This document shows, in pieces, positions 43,825 through 55,605 of a stretch of 64,000 nucleotides of DNA. The notes under the pieces are model-generated. The model saw nothing but the letters and a program-made list of their open reading frames with translations. It did not search any database and was not told where the DNA came from. Position 1 is the stretch's first letter; each line of letters starts with the position of its first letter. The position numbers were made by a program, and so were the translations under genes. The DNA is from Leptobrachium leishanense. Taxonomy: Eukaryota; Chordata; Amphibia; Anura; Megophryidae. The stretch covers positions 98,181,204-98,245,203 of the forward strand of contig CM019069.1 of NCBI GenBank assembly GCA_009667805.1. The letters run 5' to 3'.

Positions 43825-46800
43825 AGTGTGTGCGAGAACAGGGGCTGTTGTGTGCTGCGAGAACAGGGGGCTGTGTGTGTGCGAGAACAGGGGGCTGTGT
43901 GTGTGCGAGAACAGGGGGCTGTGTGTGTGCGAGAGCCAGGGGGCTTGTGTGGTGCGCGAGAGCCGGGGGCTGTGTGTGTGCGAGAGCCGGCTGCGGCTTG
44001 TGCTGTGTGCGAGAGCCGGGGGGGCTGCTGTGTGTGCGAGAGCCGGGGCTGGTGTGTGCGAGAGCCGGGGGCTGTGTGCGAGAGCCGGGGGCTGTGTGCG
44101 AGAGCCCGGTGTGCGAGAGCCGTGTGCTGTGTGCGAGAGCAGGGGCTGTGTGCGAGAGCAGGGGCTGTGTTGCGAGTGAAGAGGGGGCTGTGTGCGCAGA
44201 CCCGGGGGCTGTGTGCGAGAGCCGGGGGCTGTGCGGAGAGCAGGGGGCTGTGCGAGAGCAGGCTGGGCTGGGTGTGTGGTGCAGACAGGGGCTGTGTGAG
44301 AGCAGGGGGCTGTGTGAGAGCAGGGGCTGTGTGAGAGCATGGGGCTGTGTGAGCAGGAGGCTGTGTGCGGATGAGCTCTGTGCTGTGTGCGAGAGCAGGG
44401 GGCTGTGTGCGAGAGCAGGCTGTGCGTGAGAGCAGGGGGCTGTGCGCGAGAGCAAGGGGTTCTGTGCGCCTGGAGAGCCGGTGCGGTGTGCGCGAAGAGC
44501 CGGTGGGTGTGCGCGAGAGCCGGTGCTGTGCTTGTGTGCATGGAGAGCAGGGGGCTGTGTGCGAGAGAGGCCGGAAGAGAGGGGCTGTGTGCGGAGCCAG
44601 GGCTGTGTGCAGAGAGCAGGGGCTGTGCGAGAGCAGGGGGCTGTGCTGTGCACGGAGTTTCTGTGTGTGAGAGCAGGGGGCTGTGAGAGCAGGGGGCTGT
44701 GTCGAGAGCAGGGGGCTGTGCGAGAGCAGGAGGCTGTGTGGGAGAGCAGGAGGCTGTGTGAGAGCAGGGGGCCTGGGAGGCAGGAGGCTGTGGTGCGAGA
44801 GCAGGGGCTGTGTGCGAGAGCAGGGGCTGTGCGTGAGAGCAGGGGGCTGTTGTGAGCGTGCGAGAGCAGGGGGCTGTGCGAGACCTGTGTGTGTGCGAGA
44901 GCAGGGGCTGTGCGAGAGCAGGGGGCTGTTGCGAGAGCAGGGGGCTGTGTGCGAGAGCAGGGGGCTGTGCAAGAGCAGGGGGCTGTGTGTGAGAGCAGGG
45001 GGCTGTGAGAGCAGGGGGCTGTGAGAGCAGGGGGCTGTTGAAGCGCAGGGGGCTGTGTAGTTGAGCAGGGGGCTGTGAGAGCAGGGGCTGTGTGAGAGGC
45101 AGGGGCTGTGTTGAGAGCAGGCGCGGCAAGGAGCAGGGGGCTGTGTGCGAGAGCAGGGGCTGTGTGTGTTGAGAGCAGGGGGCTGGTGTTGTGTGCAGAG
45201 AGTCAGGGGGCTGTGCGAGAGCAGGGGGCTGTGTCGAAGAGCAGGGGGCTGTGCGAGAGCAGGGGCTGTGGAGAGCAGGGGGCTGGTGTGTGTGCGAGAG
45301 CAGGGGGCTGTGTGCTCCAGGCCAGCAGCACCGAGCAGGTGGCCGCAGACCGGCTGCCACACAGATTGTAGCGTGTGCTCGAGAGCAGGGGGCTGTGTGT
45401 GTGCGATGAGCAGCGGGGCTGTGCGAGAGCCAGGGGGCTGTTGCGAGAGCAGGGGGCTGTGTGTGTGCGAGAGCAGGGGGCTGTGTGTGTGCGAGAGCAG
45501 GGGGCTGTGTGTGAGAGCAGGGCGGCTGTTGTGTGTGCGAGAGCAGGGGCTGTGTGCCGAGTGAGACTGTTTGTGTGCGAAGCAGGGAGCTGTGCGTGTG
45601 CGAGAAGCAGGGGGCTGTGTGAGAGCAGGGGGCTGTGTGAGAGCAGGGGGCTGTGTAGAGCAGGGGGCTTGTGAGCAGGGGGCTGTGTGAGAGCAGGAGG
45701 CTGTGCGTGAGAGCAGGGCGCTGTGCAAGAGCAGGGGGCTGTGTGTGTGTGAGAGCAGGGGGCTGTGAGAGCAGGGGGCTGTGAGAGCAGGGGGCTGTGA
45801 GAGCAGGGGGCTGTGAGAGCAGGGGGCTGGCTGTGAGCAGGGGGCTGTGTGAGAGAGCAGGGGGCTGTGAGCAGGAGCTGTGTGCGAGAGCAGGGGCTGC
45901 GTGAGAGCAGGGGGCTGTGCGCGAGAGCAGGGGGCTGTGCGCGAGAGCCGGGGGCTGTGCGCGAGAGCCGGGGGCTGTGCGCGAGATTCGGGGGCTGTGC
46001 GCGAGAGCCGGGGGCTGTGCGCGAGAGCGGGGGGCTGTGCGCGAGAGCGGGGGCTGTGCGCGAGAGCGGGGGGCTGTGCGCGAGAGCGGGGGCTGTGCGC
46101 GAGAGCGGGGGGGGGCTGTGTGTGTGCGCGAGAGCAGGGGGCCTGGGTGCGAGAGCAGGGGGCTGTGGGTGCGAGAGCAGGGGGCTGTTGGGTGCGAGAG
46201 CAGGGGGCTGTGGGTGCGAGAGCAGGGGGCTGTGTGTGTGCGCGAGAGCAGGGGGCTGTGTGCGAGAGCCGGGGGCTGTGTGCGAGAGCAGGGTGCTGTG
46301 CGCAGAGGCTGTGCGCGAGCGCAGGGTGCTGTGCGCGAGCGCAGGGGGCTGTGCGCGAGCGCAGGGGGCTGTGCGTGTGCGAGAACAGGGGGCTGTGCGT
46401 GTGCGAGAACAGGGGGCTGTGTGTGTGCGAGAGCCGGGACTGTGTGCGAGAGCCGGGGGCTGTGTGCGAGAGCCGGGGGCTGTGTGCGAGAGCAGGGGGC
46501 TGTGTGCGAGAGCAGGGGGCTGTGTGCGAGAGGCAGGGGGGCTGTGTGCGAGAGCCGGGGGCTGTGTGCGAGAGCAGGGGGCTGTGTGCGAGAGCAGGGC
46601 GCTGTGCGAGAGCAGGGGGCTGTGCGTGAGAGCAGGGCGCTGTGCAAGAGCAGGGGGCTGTGGGTGTGTGTGAGAGCAGGGGGCTGTGAGCAGGAGGCTG
46701 TGTGTGAGAGCAGGGGGCTGTGCGTGAGCAGGGGGCTGTGTGCGAGAGCAGGGGGCTGTGCGCGAGAGCAGGGGGCTGTGCGCGAGAGCAGGGGCTGTGC

Positions 46801-48575
46801 GCGAGAGCAGGGGGCTGTGCGCGAGAGCAGGGGGCTGTGCGCGAGAGCAGGGGGCTGTGCGCGAGAGCCGGGGGCTGTGTGCGAGAGCAGGGGGCTGTGC
46901 GAGAGCAGGGGGCTGTGTGCGAGAGCCGGGGGCTGTGTGCGAGAGCAGGGGCTGTGTGCGAGAGCAAGGGGGCTGTGCAAGAGCAGGGGGCTGTGAGAGC
47001 AGGGGGCTGTCTGTGAGCAGGGGGCTGTGAGAGCAGAGGGCTGTGTGAGAGCAGGGGGCTGTGTGAGAGCAGGGGGCTGTGTGCCGAGAGCAGGGGGCTG
47101 TGTGAGAGCAGGGGGCTGTGTGTGTGAGAGCAGGGGGCTGTGTGTGAGCAGGGGGCTGTGTGTGTGAGCGAGAGCAGGGGCTGTGAGCAGGGGGCTGTGA
47201 GTGTGCGAAGAGCAGGGGGCTGTGGGTGTGTGTGAGAGCAGGGGGCTGTGAGCAGGAGGCTGTGCGTGAGAGCAGGGGGCTGTGCGTGAGCAGGGGGCTG
47301 TGCGCGAGAGCAGGGGGCTGTGCGCGAGAGCAGGGGGCTGTGCGCGAGAGCAGGGGGCTGTGCGCGAGAGCAGGGGGCTGTGCGCGAGAGCAGGGGGCTG
47401 TGCGCGAGAGCAGGGGGCTGTGCGCGAGAGCCGGGGGCTGTGTGCGAGAGCAGGGGGCTGTGTGCGAGAGAGCAGGGGGCTGTGTGCGAGAGCCGGGGGC
47501 TGTGTGCGAGAGCAGGGGGCTGTGTGCGAGAGCAGGGGGCTGTGCAAGAGCAGGGGCTGTGAGAGCAGGGGGCTGTCTGTGAGCAGGGGGCTGTGTGAGA
47601 GCAGGGGGCTGTGTGAGAGCAGGGGGCTGTGTGAGAGCAGGGGGCTGTGTGCGAGAGCAGGGGGCTGTGTGAGAGCAGGGGGCTGTGTGTGTGAGAGCAG
47701 GGGGCTGTGTGTGAGCAGGGGGCTGTGTGTGTGAGCGAGAGCAGGGGGCTGTGAGCAGGGGGCTGTGAGTGTGCGAGAGCAGGGGGCTGTGTGTGCGTGC
47801 TGCGAGAGGGGGGTGTGTGTGTGCGAGAGCAGGGGGGTGTGCGTGCGAGAGCAGGGGGTGTGTGTGTGCGAGAGCAGGGGGGTGTGTGTGCGAGAGCAGG
47901 GGGGTGTGCGTGCGAGAGCAGGGGGTGTGCGTGCGAGAGCAGGGGGTGTGTGTGTGCGAGAGCAGGGGGGTGTGTGTGCGAGAGCAGGGGGCTGTGTGTG
48001 TGCGAGAGCAGGGGGCTGTGTGTGTGCGAGAGCAGGGGGCTGTGTGTGTGCGAGAGCAGGGGGCTGTGTGTGTGCGAGAGCAGGGGGCTGTGTGTGCGAG
48101 AGCAGGGGCTGTGTGTGTGCGAGAGCAGGGGCTGTGTGTGTGTGAGAGCAGGGGGCTGTGTGTGCGAGAGCAGGGGGCTGTGTGTGCGAGAGCTGGGGGC
48201 TGTTTGCAAGAGCAGGGGGCTGTTTGCAAGAGCAGGGGGCTGTGCGTGAGCAGGGGGCTGTGCGTGAGCAGGGGGCTGTGCGTCAGCAGGGGGCTGTGTG
48301 CGAGAGCAGGGGGCTGTGTGTGTGTGCGAGAGCAGGGGGCTGTGTGTGTGTGAGAGCAGGGGGCTGTGAGAACAGGGGGCTGTGTGTGTGTGTGTGTGTG
48401 TGAGAGCAGGGGGCTGTGTGTGTCTGCGAAAGCAGGGGGCTGTGTGTGTGTGCGAAAGCAGGGGGCTGTGAGCAGGGGGCTGTGTGTGTGTGCGAGAGCA
48501 GGGGGCTGTGTGCGAGAGCAGGGGGCTGTTTGGGAGAGCAGGGGGCTGTGCACGAGCGAGAGCAGGGGGCTGTGT
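43825..48575. repeat. G-rich 20-bp minisatellite, 4.75 kb
   Basis: The basic unit is GAGAGCAGGGGGCTGTGTGC (20 bp) with 16-26-bp variants from changes in the GT run (GTGTGTGTGC), CGCGAGAG versus TGCGAGAG, and AGCCGG versus AGCAGG. There are well over 200 units. G runs of four or five occur on the + strand in nearly every unit. Higher-order structure is visible: a distinctive block near 46659 recurs near 47221 (period about 562 bp), and a related block lies near 45700. Long frames cross the array on both strands but encode only repeat-derived low-complexity protein. Confidence 0.95.
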
Positions 48576-49670
48576 GAGCTCCACAGCAATAAAACTCACA
48601 GCAATGTGGTGTAGGAGTGTGAGTTTTATTGCTGTGGAGCTCTGATACGCTCATACACACTGCACATTAGTGAGTTTTATTGCTGTGGAGCTCTGTGATT
48701 TGCTCATACACACCGCACATTACTGTATTATTACTACATACCCCTGGGGTGCATGGTTATTTATGGGAACGTATGGCTGTGTGTGTAAATGCATGTATTT
48801 GTCTTTAAACAGGCTGCTGTGCGTAATTCTGCGTCCTTGTCGGAGTCCGTCATTGCCACCCCTTATGCTGCACCCACAAGGCTGGTATTGCTCCTAGAAT
48901 TGCCACAATATTTGCTCCCTGCACTGCACAAAGTAAGAATGACAGCGAGCATCTTGGCAGCATCGTGAGGTACAGGTAGGAGACAAAATATTGGTACGGG
49001 TCAGCAAGAGGTTAAATTGGCACTCTACTCCAATTTTACCCCCTTTTTTCCTTTTAACCGCTTTGCTGCTGGCAACGTGCTGAGCCTATGCCTCACATTA
49101 CTGTGAGTCTTATTGCTGTGGAGCTCTATGATACGCTCATACAGACCGCACATTACTGTATCAGAGCTCCACAGCAATAAAACTCACAGTAATGTGCGGT
49201 GTGTATGAGTGAGTTTTATTGCTGTGGAGCTCTGTGATGTGCTCATACACACTGCACCTTACTGTGAGTTTTATTGCTGTGGAGCTCTGTGATGTGCAAT
49301 GTGTCAGTAATGTACAGTATCTTTTAAAGTATTCGGCAGTTTCCTACATTTGCTACAGGGACATTCTGTGCCACAGTCCAACCTTAGCTGTAGTGAGTTG
49401 GGGAGGGCTGCTGCAGCAATGCGGTCGCCATCTCTAAGTCTGGAGGGTGCACAATGGATTCCCCATTTCGCTGCTGGGTGCAAATGGATTTTCTGCACAC
49501 AATTTTTAAAAAGGTTGTCCAGAAATAAATTCTTTAGCACAACAATGTACATGTGGATGTTGCGTTGTAGGGAGGGGTTTTGTATGGGTGTGGCCTCCTG
49601 TGGTGCTGTACAAGGGGGCCCCATGATCTCCTATTGCCCGGGGGCCCCAATAGTTGTCAGTCTGCCCCTG
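48576..49670. other. 55-bp satellite blocks and a hAT-like right terminus
   Basis: Satellite units at 48576-48722 (inverted and direct units abut near 48605) and 49085-49300 are separated by 360 bp of unrecognised sequence. The segment ends with GTCAGTCTGCCCCTG at 49656-49670, the inverse of a common hAT terminus CAGGGGCAGACTGAC. The left end of such an element was not found, so the large minisatellite could lie inside a hAT-derived unit. This is conjecture. Confidence 0.5.
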
Positions 49671-49800
49671 GTCCCTGGTCACAGGTGAAGTGTGAAAAGA
49701 CACTAGGAACTATTTGTCTTTGAATGTGCAAAATGGGACATTAACCTTTCAGATTAAATTCTTCTAAAATAACACAATACACGGATTTTAGTTTGAAAGA

Positions 49801-49806
49801 TTTATT
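49801..49806 (-). terminator. Distal polyadenylation signal
   Basis: AATAAA on the minus strand within GTAATAAATCTTTCAAAC, about 3.2 kb past the stop codon. Cleavage would fall near 49785. Confidence 0.5.
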
Positions 49807-49925
49807 ACAAAAAGATCAGTTACAGAAACCATGGCGATTCCTAGATTCGCTCAGATTCAAACTACACATGTAAGAGTAACATGTAATTGAACTAAAATAT
49901 CATGGCTTATCAAACTACTGTATTA

Positions 49926-51412
49926 GGCCCTGTTTACACTGTGCGATTTTAAAGTCGCCCGATTTTCATATTCGCGACATGGTGCGATAATGTCGCACGA
50001 CATCGCTGTTTTTGCAAAGCACCACCAATACAAATCGCAAAAAAAGGGTCATGGGGGGCGTGGCCGGCCGCGCGGGAGAGCAGACGTGTCTGTGCTGAGC
50101 TCCATTTCCAGCTGCTGTCAGAGGGGATTTCTACCATGAATCCTCACTTAAATTGCCCCCTTGGGGAGTCCCTGCGCGGCTGGCCATCGGGAGGAGTGCC
50201 CTGGAGCCGCTGGGTCCCCCCCTCCAGGGCCCAGCGGAGTTTGGGGCCTTGCTTTCCGACGGGAGAACTGGCCCGGCGGCCATTTTGAGGCCTGTTGCAT
50301 TACCTTGGACTATCCATCGATTCCTTATCCTCCCCCTGTGAAACGGCTCTGCCCGAAGGACTGGCGGGCGCGGACTTGGAGGATGGAGGGCCCCTGTCCT
50401 CTGAACGCGGCTGCTGACCCGGTGGCGGACTTGGCGGGGCGCGCGCGGAATGGAGGCGTCTGATGCGCGCCCTCAACAACGGGGAGGAGGAAGCTGCCCT
50501 TGCGGACCTTGGAGGCTGCCTGGTGTGGATAGAGGAGGTCGAGTGATGCCCGCTGGTGTGCGGCCTTGAAGTGGTTAGTCGGCGGTCTGACAAGCTGGAT
50601 GAGACCCGGAAGGAAGGAAGGAAGGAAGGCCCTGGATGCGACCTGGACGAGGAGGCCTTACCTGATGATCGTTACAAAGCTGTACCAGGCAATTTTGCCC
50701 AGAGGACTTGGCGGTGGACTTTGCAGAAACGGCTCGGGCTTTTAGGGGTCCTGATGGCTTCTCCGGGGATGAAGCTCGGGCGGCTGTCGGGCGCCGTAGC
50801 CAGCTGGGGGTCGCGGTGCCTGTATGCCGCCTGTTCTTATTTCCTGACGCAGGTTGAGAGGACAGTTGGACGGAATGTCTGAGCTACCCCATTTCCCATC
50901 GTGACCCTTATTATCCCTCCACCATGCTGAGACTTTGATTTTTGGCTACAAATTTTAGATGAGACCCCCCTTAATTGGGGATGATTTTGCCGATATTTTG
51001 CTGTCTTTGGATGCTTTTCTTTTCTCCGTTACTGAGACACCCCTTTTTCCCGGGACACTGAAGTCTTTTTCCTGCTATAATTCCCCGGTTGGGGCTTATT
51101 CTGATTGTGTCCCCCGCTCCCCCCTTCTGCTATTTGAGAATTTGATGTTTCCCTATGAGAAACCCCCCCCCCCGCCTTATGCTTTATGTGTATTTGATGC
51201 CTATTTGGCCCTGCGAGGCCTGTATTGCCAGTTTGTGTATTATTCTTGCTTGCAAAATAAAAAACTTTATAAAAAAAAAAAGGTCATGTACCAGCGACAC
51301 GCGACGTCGCGCGGCAAGCTGTGAACAGCTCCATTGAAATGCATTGGAGAAGCTACATAGTGCGACGTTGCGGCAAAATCCGCACGATAAATCGCACAGT
51401 GTGAACAGGGCC
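49926..51412. mobile_element. TIR DNA transposon in the host 3' UTR
   Basis: The left end GGCCCTGTTTACACTGTGCG and the inverted right end GGCCCTGTTCACACTGTGCG are near-identical over at least 25 bp, flanked by TTA (left) and TAA (right). The ends are GCG/CGAC-rich. Most of the interior is a later L1-type insertion; without it the element is about 270 bp, so it is a MITE. Harbinger-like is possible from the 3-bp flanks. Confidence 0.75.
50054..51270 (+). mobile_element. L1-mobilised non-autonomous insert
   Basis: It begins GGGGGCGTGGCCGGCCGCGC, like L1-type 5' ends, and finishes TTGCAAAATAAAAAACTTTA plus an A run. GGTCATG preceded by an A run occurs at both sides (to 50053 and 51288) and is the target duplication. 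No ORF1 or ORF2 is recognised in 1.2 kb, so it depends on another LINE. Its tail resembles that of the insert at 62495. Confidence 0.75.
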
Positions 51413-52284
51413 TAAGTTTTCTGAAATATATTTACCAGATAAAGTTACATTTTTATATCAAATTCTGTTAATGTAAATTTTTGTTTTTCCAGATGCCCTG
51501 TTTTCAACAAAGATGTATTATACATCCAGGTTCTCAAACTCCCGGCCCCACAGATGTTGATGCCTACAATACACACACACACACACACACCTGGACTGGG
51601 GCAAAAAGTCAACCCTTGACTGCATCCCGACCGGCCCACTTTACTTATGCAAACACGCACAAAAATATTATATAAACCAATCGTATCGGTCAATCAATCG
51701 CTCTGCAGATACTGGAGTTTCCGCAGAGTGATTGGATAAAGCAACACAGCGGCACTGAGTTTGAGAGCGCACCAAGGTGAGGCGGATGCGCAGCAAGTCT
51801 CACCGGCACAGTGGCCCCAATATGAGACTGCGGCAGACTGACCTGGTTTACAGGTGGTGAGGAAGTTCTCGCCTCACCCATTAAGGACAGCTTTCAGACT
51901 GGCCCACTGGGTATCTCCCTGTAGTCCCTATGGCCAGTACTTGCCTGATACAGTATGGTTAACAGATGTGTGTATATAGACAAATACTCAACAAGCTATT
52001 CGTAGAGTTTATCCACATATGCATTTTTAGATTTATGTAGCCAGACTGAATGTTTCTCTGTTCAGCTATAGCCATGTATCATTATCAGCGATCATTGAAA
52101 CACTTTAATAAAGTGGGAGGGGAGGGGAGCGCAAAGAATTTAAAGAGGTCTACTTCAGACAGATTGGTGCAATGTGCCACATATACTTGCTATATAAACT
52201 GGATCCGGTATCATTTATGGCCTAAAAGCAGGTCATTAGTTAAAAATACTTAAAAATCACCAACTTTTAAAACAAGTTTTTTTT

Positions 52285-52290
52285 TTTATT
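52285..52290 (-). terminator. Proximal polyadenylation signal
   Basis: AATAAA on the minus strand in TTTTAATAAAAAAAAAAC, about 680 bp past the stop codon. It would give a much shorter mRNA than the distal signal. Confidence 0.45.
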
Positions 52291-52969
52291 AAAACCTCTG
52301 ATAGACCTGTAGTAGAAATGTTGCAAAGAAGTGGACTTCATGGTTTGAAACTCAAAGTGACATGTTATTCGAATGGAAATACCTAAAAGTCTACAGAATA
52401 CTTTTAATTCATAATTATGGTGACTTATTTGAAAGCCTACAGATAAATCTAAAACTGTATTTTGTAAATACAAAAGTTACATCCACACAACTACTCATCT
52501 GCCACTTAAATGCAGAGAACCTCTTGGACAGCTTAAGCCATTTACCAAATCACTGGTTCCTTATAAATGCAAACAAGGCAGCATCACTGCAGTTCAAAGT
52601 ATGAAGGCAATATTAACAAACTTATTTCTGAAAAGGCAGTTTAGTATAGCGTTAAACAAAGTACTCATAAATAAAAACAAAGTTTCTTTGTCGAAAGACA
52701 GTGCTCCTATTCTGTTAATTTATGAACGTGGGGTTCTCTAGACAATTTTCACTTCAAGTTTAAGATACGTGAAAGAAACCCCAGACCATATTTCACACAA
52801 TTAGTAATATTCACATTGCAGGGGAGATCATTGAATTGAAAAAAAGGAAAAGGATCAAAAAAACACTCCAGGCTTGAAGTGTCCATGTTGCGAACCTTCC
52901 AACAATCACACATATCCATCATTTTCACAGTATCCGCTTTTTCTTTTTTGGAAGCACCCTTATTGAACC

Positions 52970-53319
52970 TCATTTTGTTGTAAATGAACTATGTGCTTCA
53001 GTGTCATTGGAAGTTAATTTGCTTTTTTTCTCAACCCTTGGGCCTTTGGCAGAATAATGAACCAGAAGAAATGGCTCTTTGGTTTCTCCCTCACCAACAA
53101 TGCTTTCCTCGTCTTCCGACTGGCTGATCTTCTGCAAACGTAGGTAACACCAGCAACCCAGAATTAAGGCACCAAGGGCTGCAATTGCAATGAGGATGAC
53201 AATGACTGTAACCACTCCGGTGGTAGGATTATGGTCCATAATAGACATGGCTGCTCTTGGACTTTCCCCCAAAATATTCAAGTTTAGTGTTCTTGTATTC
53301 AGAATCCAAATAACTGATC
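52970..53319 (-). CDS. Membrane protein, C-terminal exon (unidentified host gene)
   Basis: The exon encodes about 115 residues after a phase-2 entry and ends TGA (52972-52970). Its order is a short lumenal/extracellular stretch, a strongly hydrophobic span (VVTVIVILIAIAALGALILG, about 53215-53156), a Cys/Trp/Tyr border (CWCYLRLQ), and an acidic Ser-rich tail (SQSEDEESIVGEGE) with potential CK2 sites, followed by a Lys/Thr-rich end. This fits the tail of a type I membrane protein. I could not name the gene. Clean splicing, unbiased composition and normal codons distinguish it from the surrounding element debris. Upstream exons are not seen before 64000 and may lie outside the window. Confidence 0.72.
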
Positions 53320-55600
53320 TGAATAAAAAATAGAAGAGCGATTAGTTATACTTTATCAATTCAGAAATCAGAAAAAAATGCATTGCACAGCGATTAGAAT
53401 TTATGACAGAACTTTGAAAGCGGAATTGGTGATATGCAAAATGTGCGGATGAAAATGGTGTGGACATATGACCCCAGACATCACTAGTGTATTATCATGC
53501 TTACATTTGATTTTGTATAAAGACCCAATTAAATACCTACAGACTTCTACGTAGGTGTTACAGAAGGAATTCTATATGTACAAAGTTTTCTGTATGTACA
53601 GAGTATTTGCCAAGTTGCAATAGGTTAGTTAAATTAAAATCCGTCTCTGGTTACGCTCTGATTTCTCAACCAGGCACACAATTCAAACTGCTGCAGCAAG
53701 GATTTTGTGATATCAAAAACTTTTATTAAATCTAAAATAATGTTTTAGTTACAGTACGCCACCCAAGAGTCCGATCTAGTTTAATAAAAGTTGTATTTAA
53801 CCCCCATAAGGACCACTGACGTACATAGTATGCCCTGAGGAAAATTCCATTTAAGGACCTAGGATGTACTATGTAGGGGGAACCTGATGCGGGGGGGGGG
53901 GGGGTCCTTTGGACCACTATCTCCAACCGCTGCAGCTAAAAATAAAATAAAAAAAAGGTACTGCTGCAAAAAGAAGATTTTGCCCTTTTCAGTGGTGCCT
54001 CTCTAACCCCTTCAGTGCTGGATACGATTCGGCGATTGGCTCCCGGAACTGGCTGCTCCACTTAACATTTGGATCCCCCTAGCTCCCAATCCTTGGAAGC
54101 TAGAGGGTCATGCTTGGTATCATTGGAAAGGCCTGATCATGGCCAGGTTTGGTGTAGAATAAAGATAAAAAAAAAAAAAACTTGTCTGGGGTGTAGAATA
54201 AGATACAACTTCAAATCACGTTTAACCACTTGGCTGCTAAGGACGCGCTCAGCATGTCCAGCCAAGTGGTTCTCCTGTGCTATGGATGCGCTGAGCGCGT
54301 TCTAGCACCAGAGGCAGCGATCAGATGGTATTTCAGCCGATCGCTGAAGCCCCCTGGTGCGGGCTGACATCTTTGTTGCCGGGCGCGATGATGTCTTTTC
54401 CAGGCACCCCACCCCCCTGCCAGTGCAGGGAAGATGCCTGAAGGAGGGTCTCTCCCTCCCGATCTGTACGGGGCACAACAAAAAGGCAGGCACCGCTTGC
54501 CCTTCCAAGCGGTGACAGCCTGCCCTTCCAAGCGGTGGCTGCCTTTAACCCCTTGGGGGCTGGATCGCAATTCGGGGCCAATAGGCACCTGATTGCGGCC
54601 CCCTCCCACATTTTGAATGTCGGCCAAGCTTTCAGGATCTCCCCCTGCCGACTGGCGTCATCGTGCTACAGTTCGGGAGTTAACCCCTAGCTGCCACCTA
54701 TGGTGGAGATAGGGGGTTCCAATCCCTTGATCCGTGGCAGCTTGGGGTTAATGTTTGGCATCGTTGGAACAGCCAGAGCATGGCATTTCCAATGATACCA
54801 AACATGACCATGAAAAGAATGAAAAAAAAATGAAAAGAAAAAGTGTAAAAATATAAACAAACAAAAATGTATTTAATTATTATTAATGCAGCAATATTGT
54901 TCCCATTTCAATTATGTTAACAATGATGCTGCACTAACGATTTTTTCTATGGGGATTTGCTAAAAATCACAATTCAACCCCCCCCCCCATAAAAAATGTA
55001 ACGGGTTCCCATACATATGATATATTATGAATCTGCCGGAAAGAAGGATATATATTTTGTTTGGGTCGTATAATAAAATGGGACTTCAAATCGCGTTTAA
55101 ACATGATGAGCGAAACTGGTAAAAATTAGTTCAGCACACGGGTGAAATGGCTCAGCAGCGAAAGGGTTAGACATGATGAGCACAGCAGTGAGGGGTTTAA
55201 AAAGCAAAAACATGTAAAAATTGGGTATTTCAAATTTCAAGACAAAAATTTTCGAAACAATTTAATCCCCAAAATCGACATCCGCCAAAAAAGACCAGGC
55301 TAAAGTTAGAAAGTGTGCTTTCCCATCTCTATATATATAAAACAGTTGTCTCAGTCTCCGTCAACTTACTTGCGCATGTGTCATGGAACTGACATAGCGC
55401 TCCCCGCTTCAAACCAAGACTTTTATTTTCCTGGCAAAAACCCCAAAAGACAGACATTTGCTTTGGGAAAGACTTTATGTTCATTTATATTGCGTGGTGT
55501 GACTTTAAATGTATTGTAAATTGCTTGGTTTTAGTTTAAATGTAAACTTAGGTCTGCACCTTCAAAACACATCTCTTTCTTTTGTGTAGAATGTAAACAA
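53320..55600. other. Intron or intergenic sequence
   Basis: 53320 onward is likely intron of the host gene. A G run lies at about 53890-53906. 54225-54800 holds degenerate copies of a motif seen as ACCACTTGGCTGCTAAGGAC and similar TTAACCCC-type sequence, probably an old repeat. No coding sequence is supported. Confidence 0.45.
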
Positions 55601-55605
55601 GTTTG

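Larger units (their letters stand above)
49785..53319 (-). other. Terminal exon of a host gene, with 3' UTR
   Basis: On the minus strand a splice acceptor (TCTATTTTTTATTCAG, 53335-53320) opens an exon that codes to 52970 and continues as a 3' UTR. A proximal poly(A) signal lies at 52290-52285 and a distal one at 49806-49801. The UTR contains a DNA transposon (49926-51412). An AC run (about 51570-51590) is the only other repeat noted. 51416-52260 and 52300-52960 look like plain UTR sequence. Confidence 0.7.

Noticed and set aside
43809..48599. A 1596-residue open frame on the minus strand and several long + strand frames
   Set aside because: All are translations of the 20-bp minisatellite. 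The protein is only PCSRTQPPALAHS-type repeats, all frames are similarly open, and there is no start context or splice evidence.
49671..49678. GTCCCTGG as the TSD of a hAT element ending at 49670
   Set aside because: No left terminus preceded by the same 8-mer was found upstream.
55327..55360. Possible Helitron 5' end (TCTCTATATATATAAAAC)
   Set aside because: Only the TC plus AT-rich start fits. No Rep/helicase, 3' hairpin or CTRR end was found.
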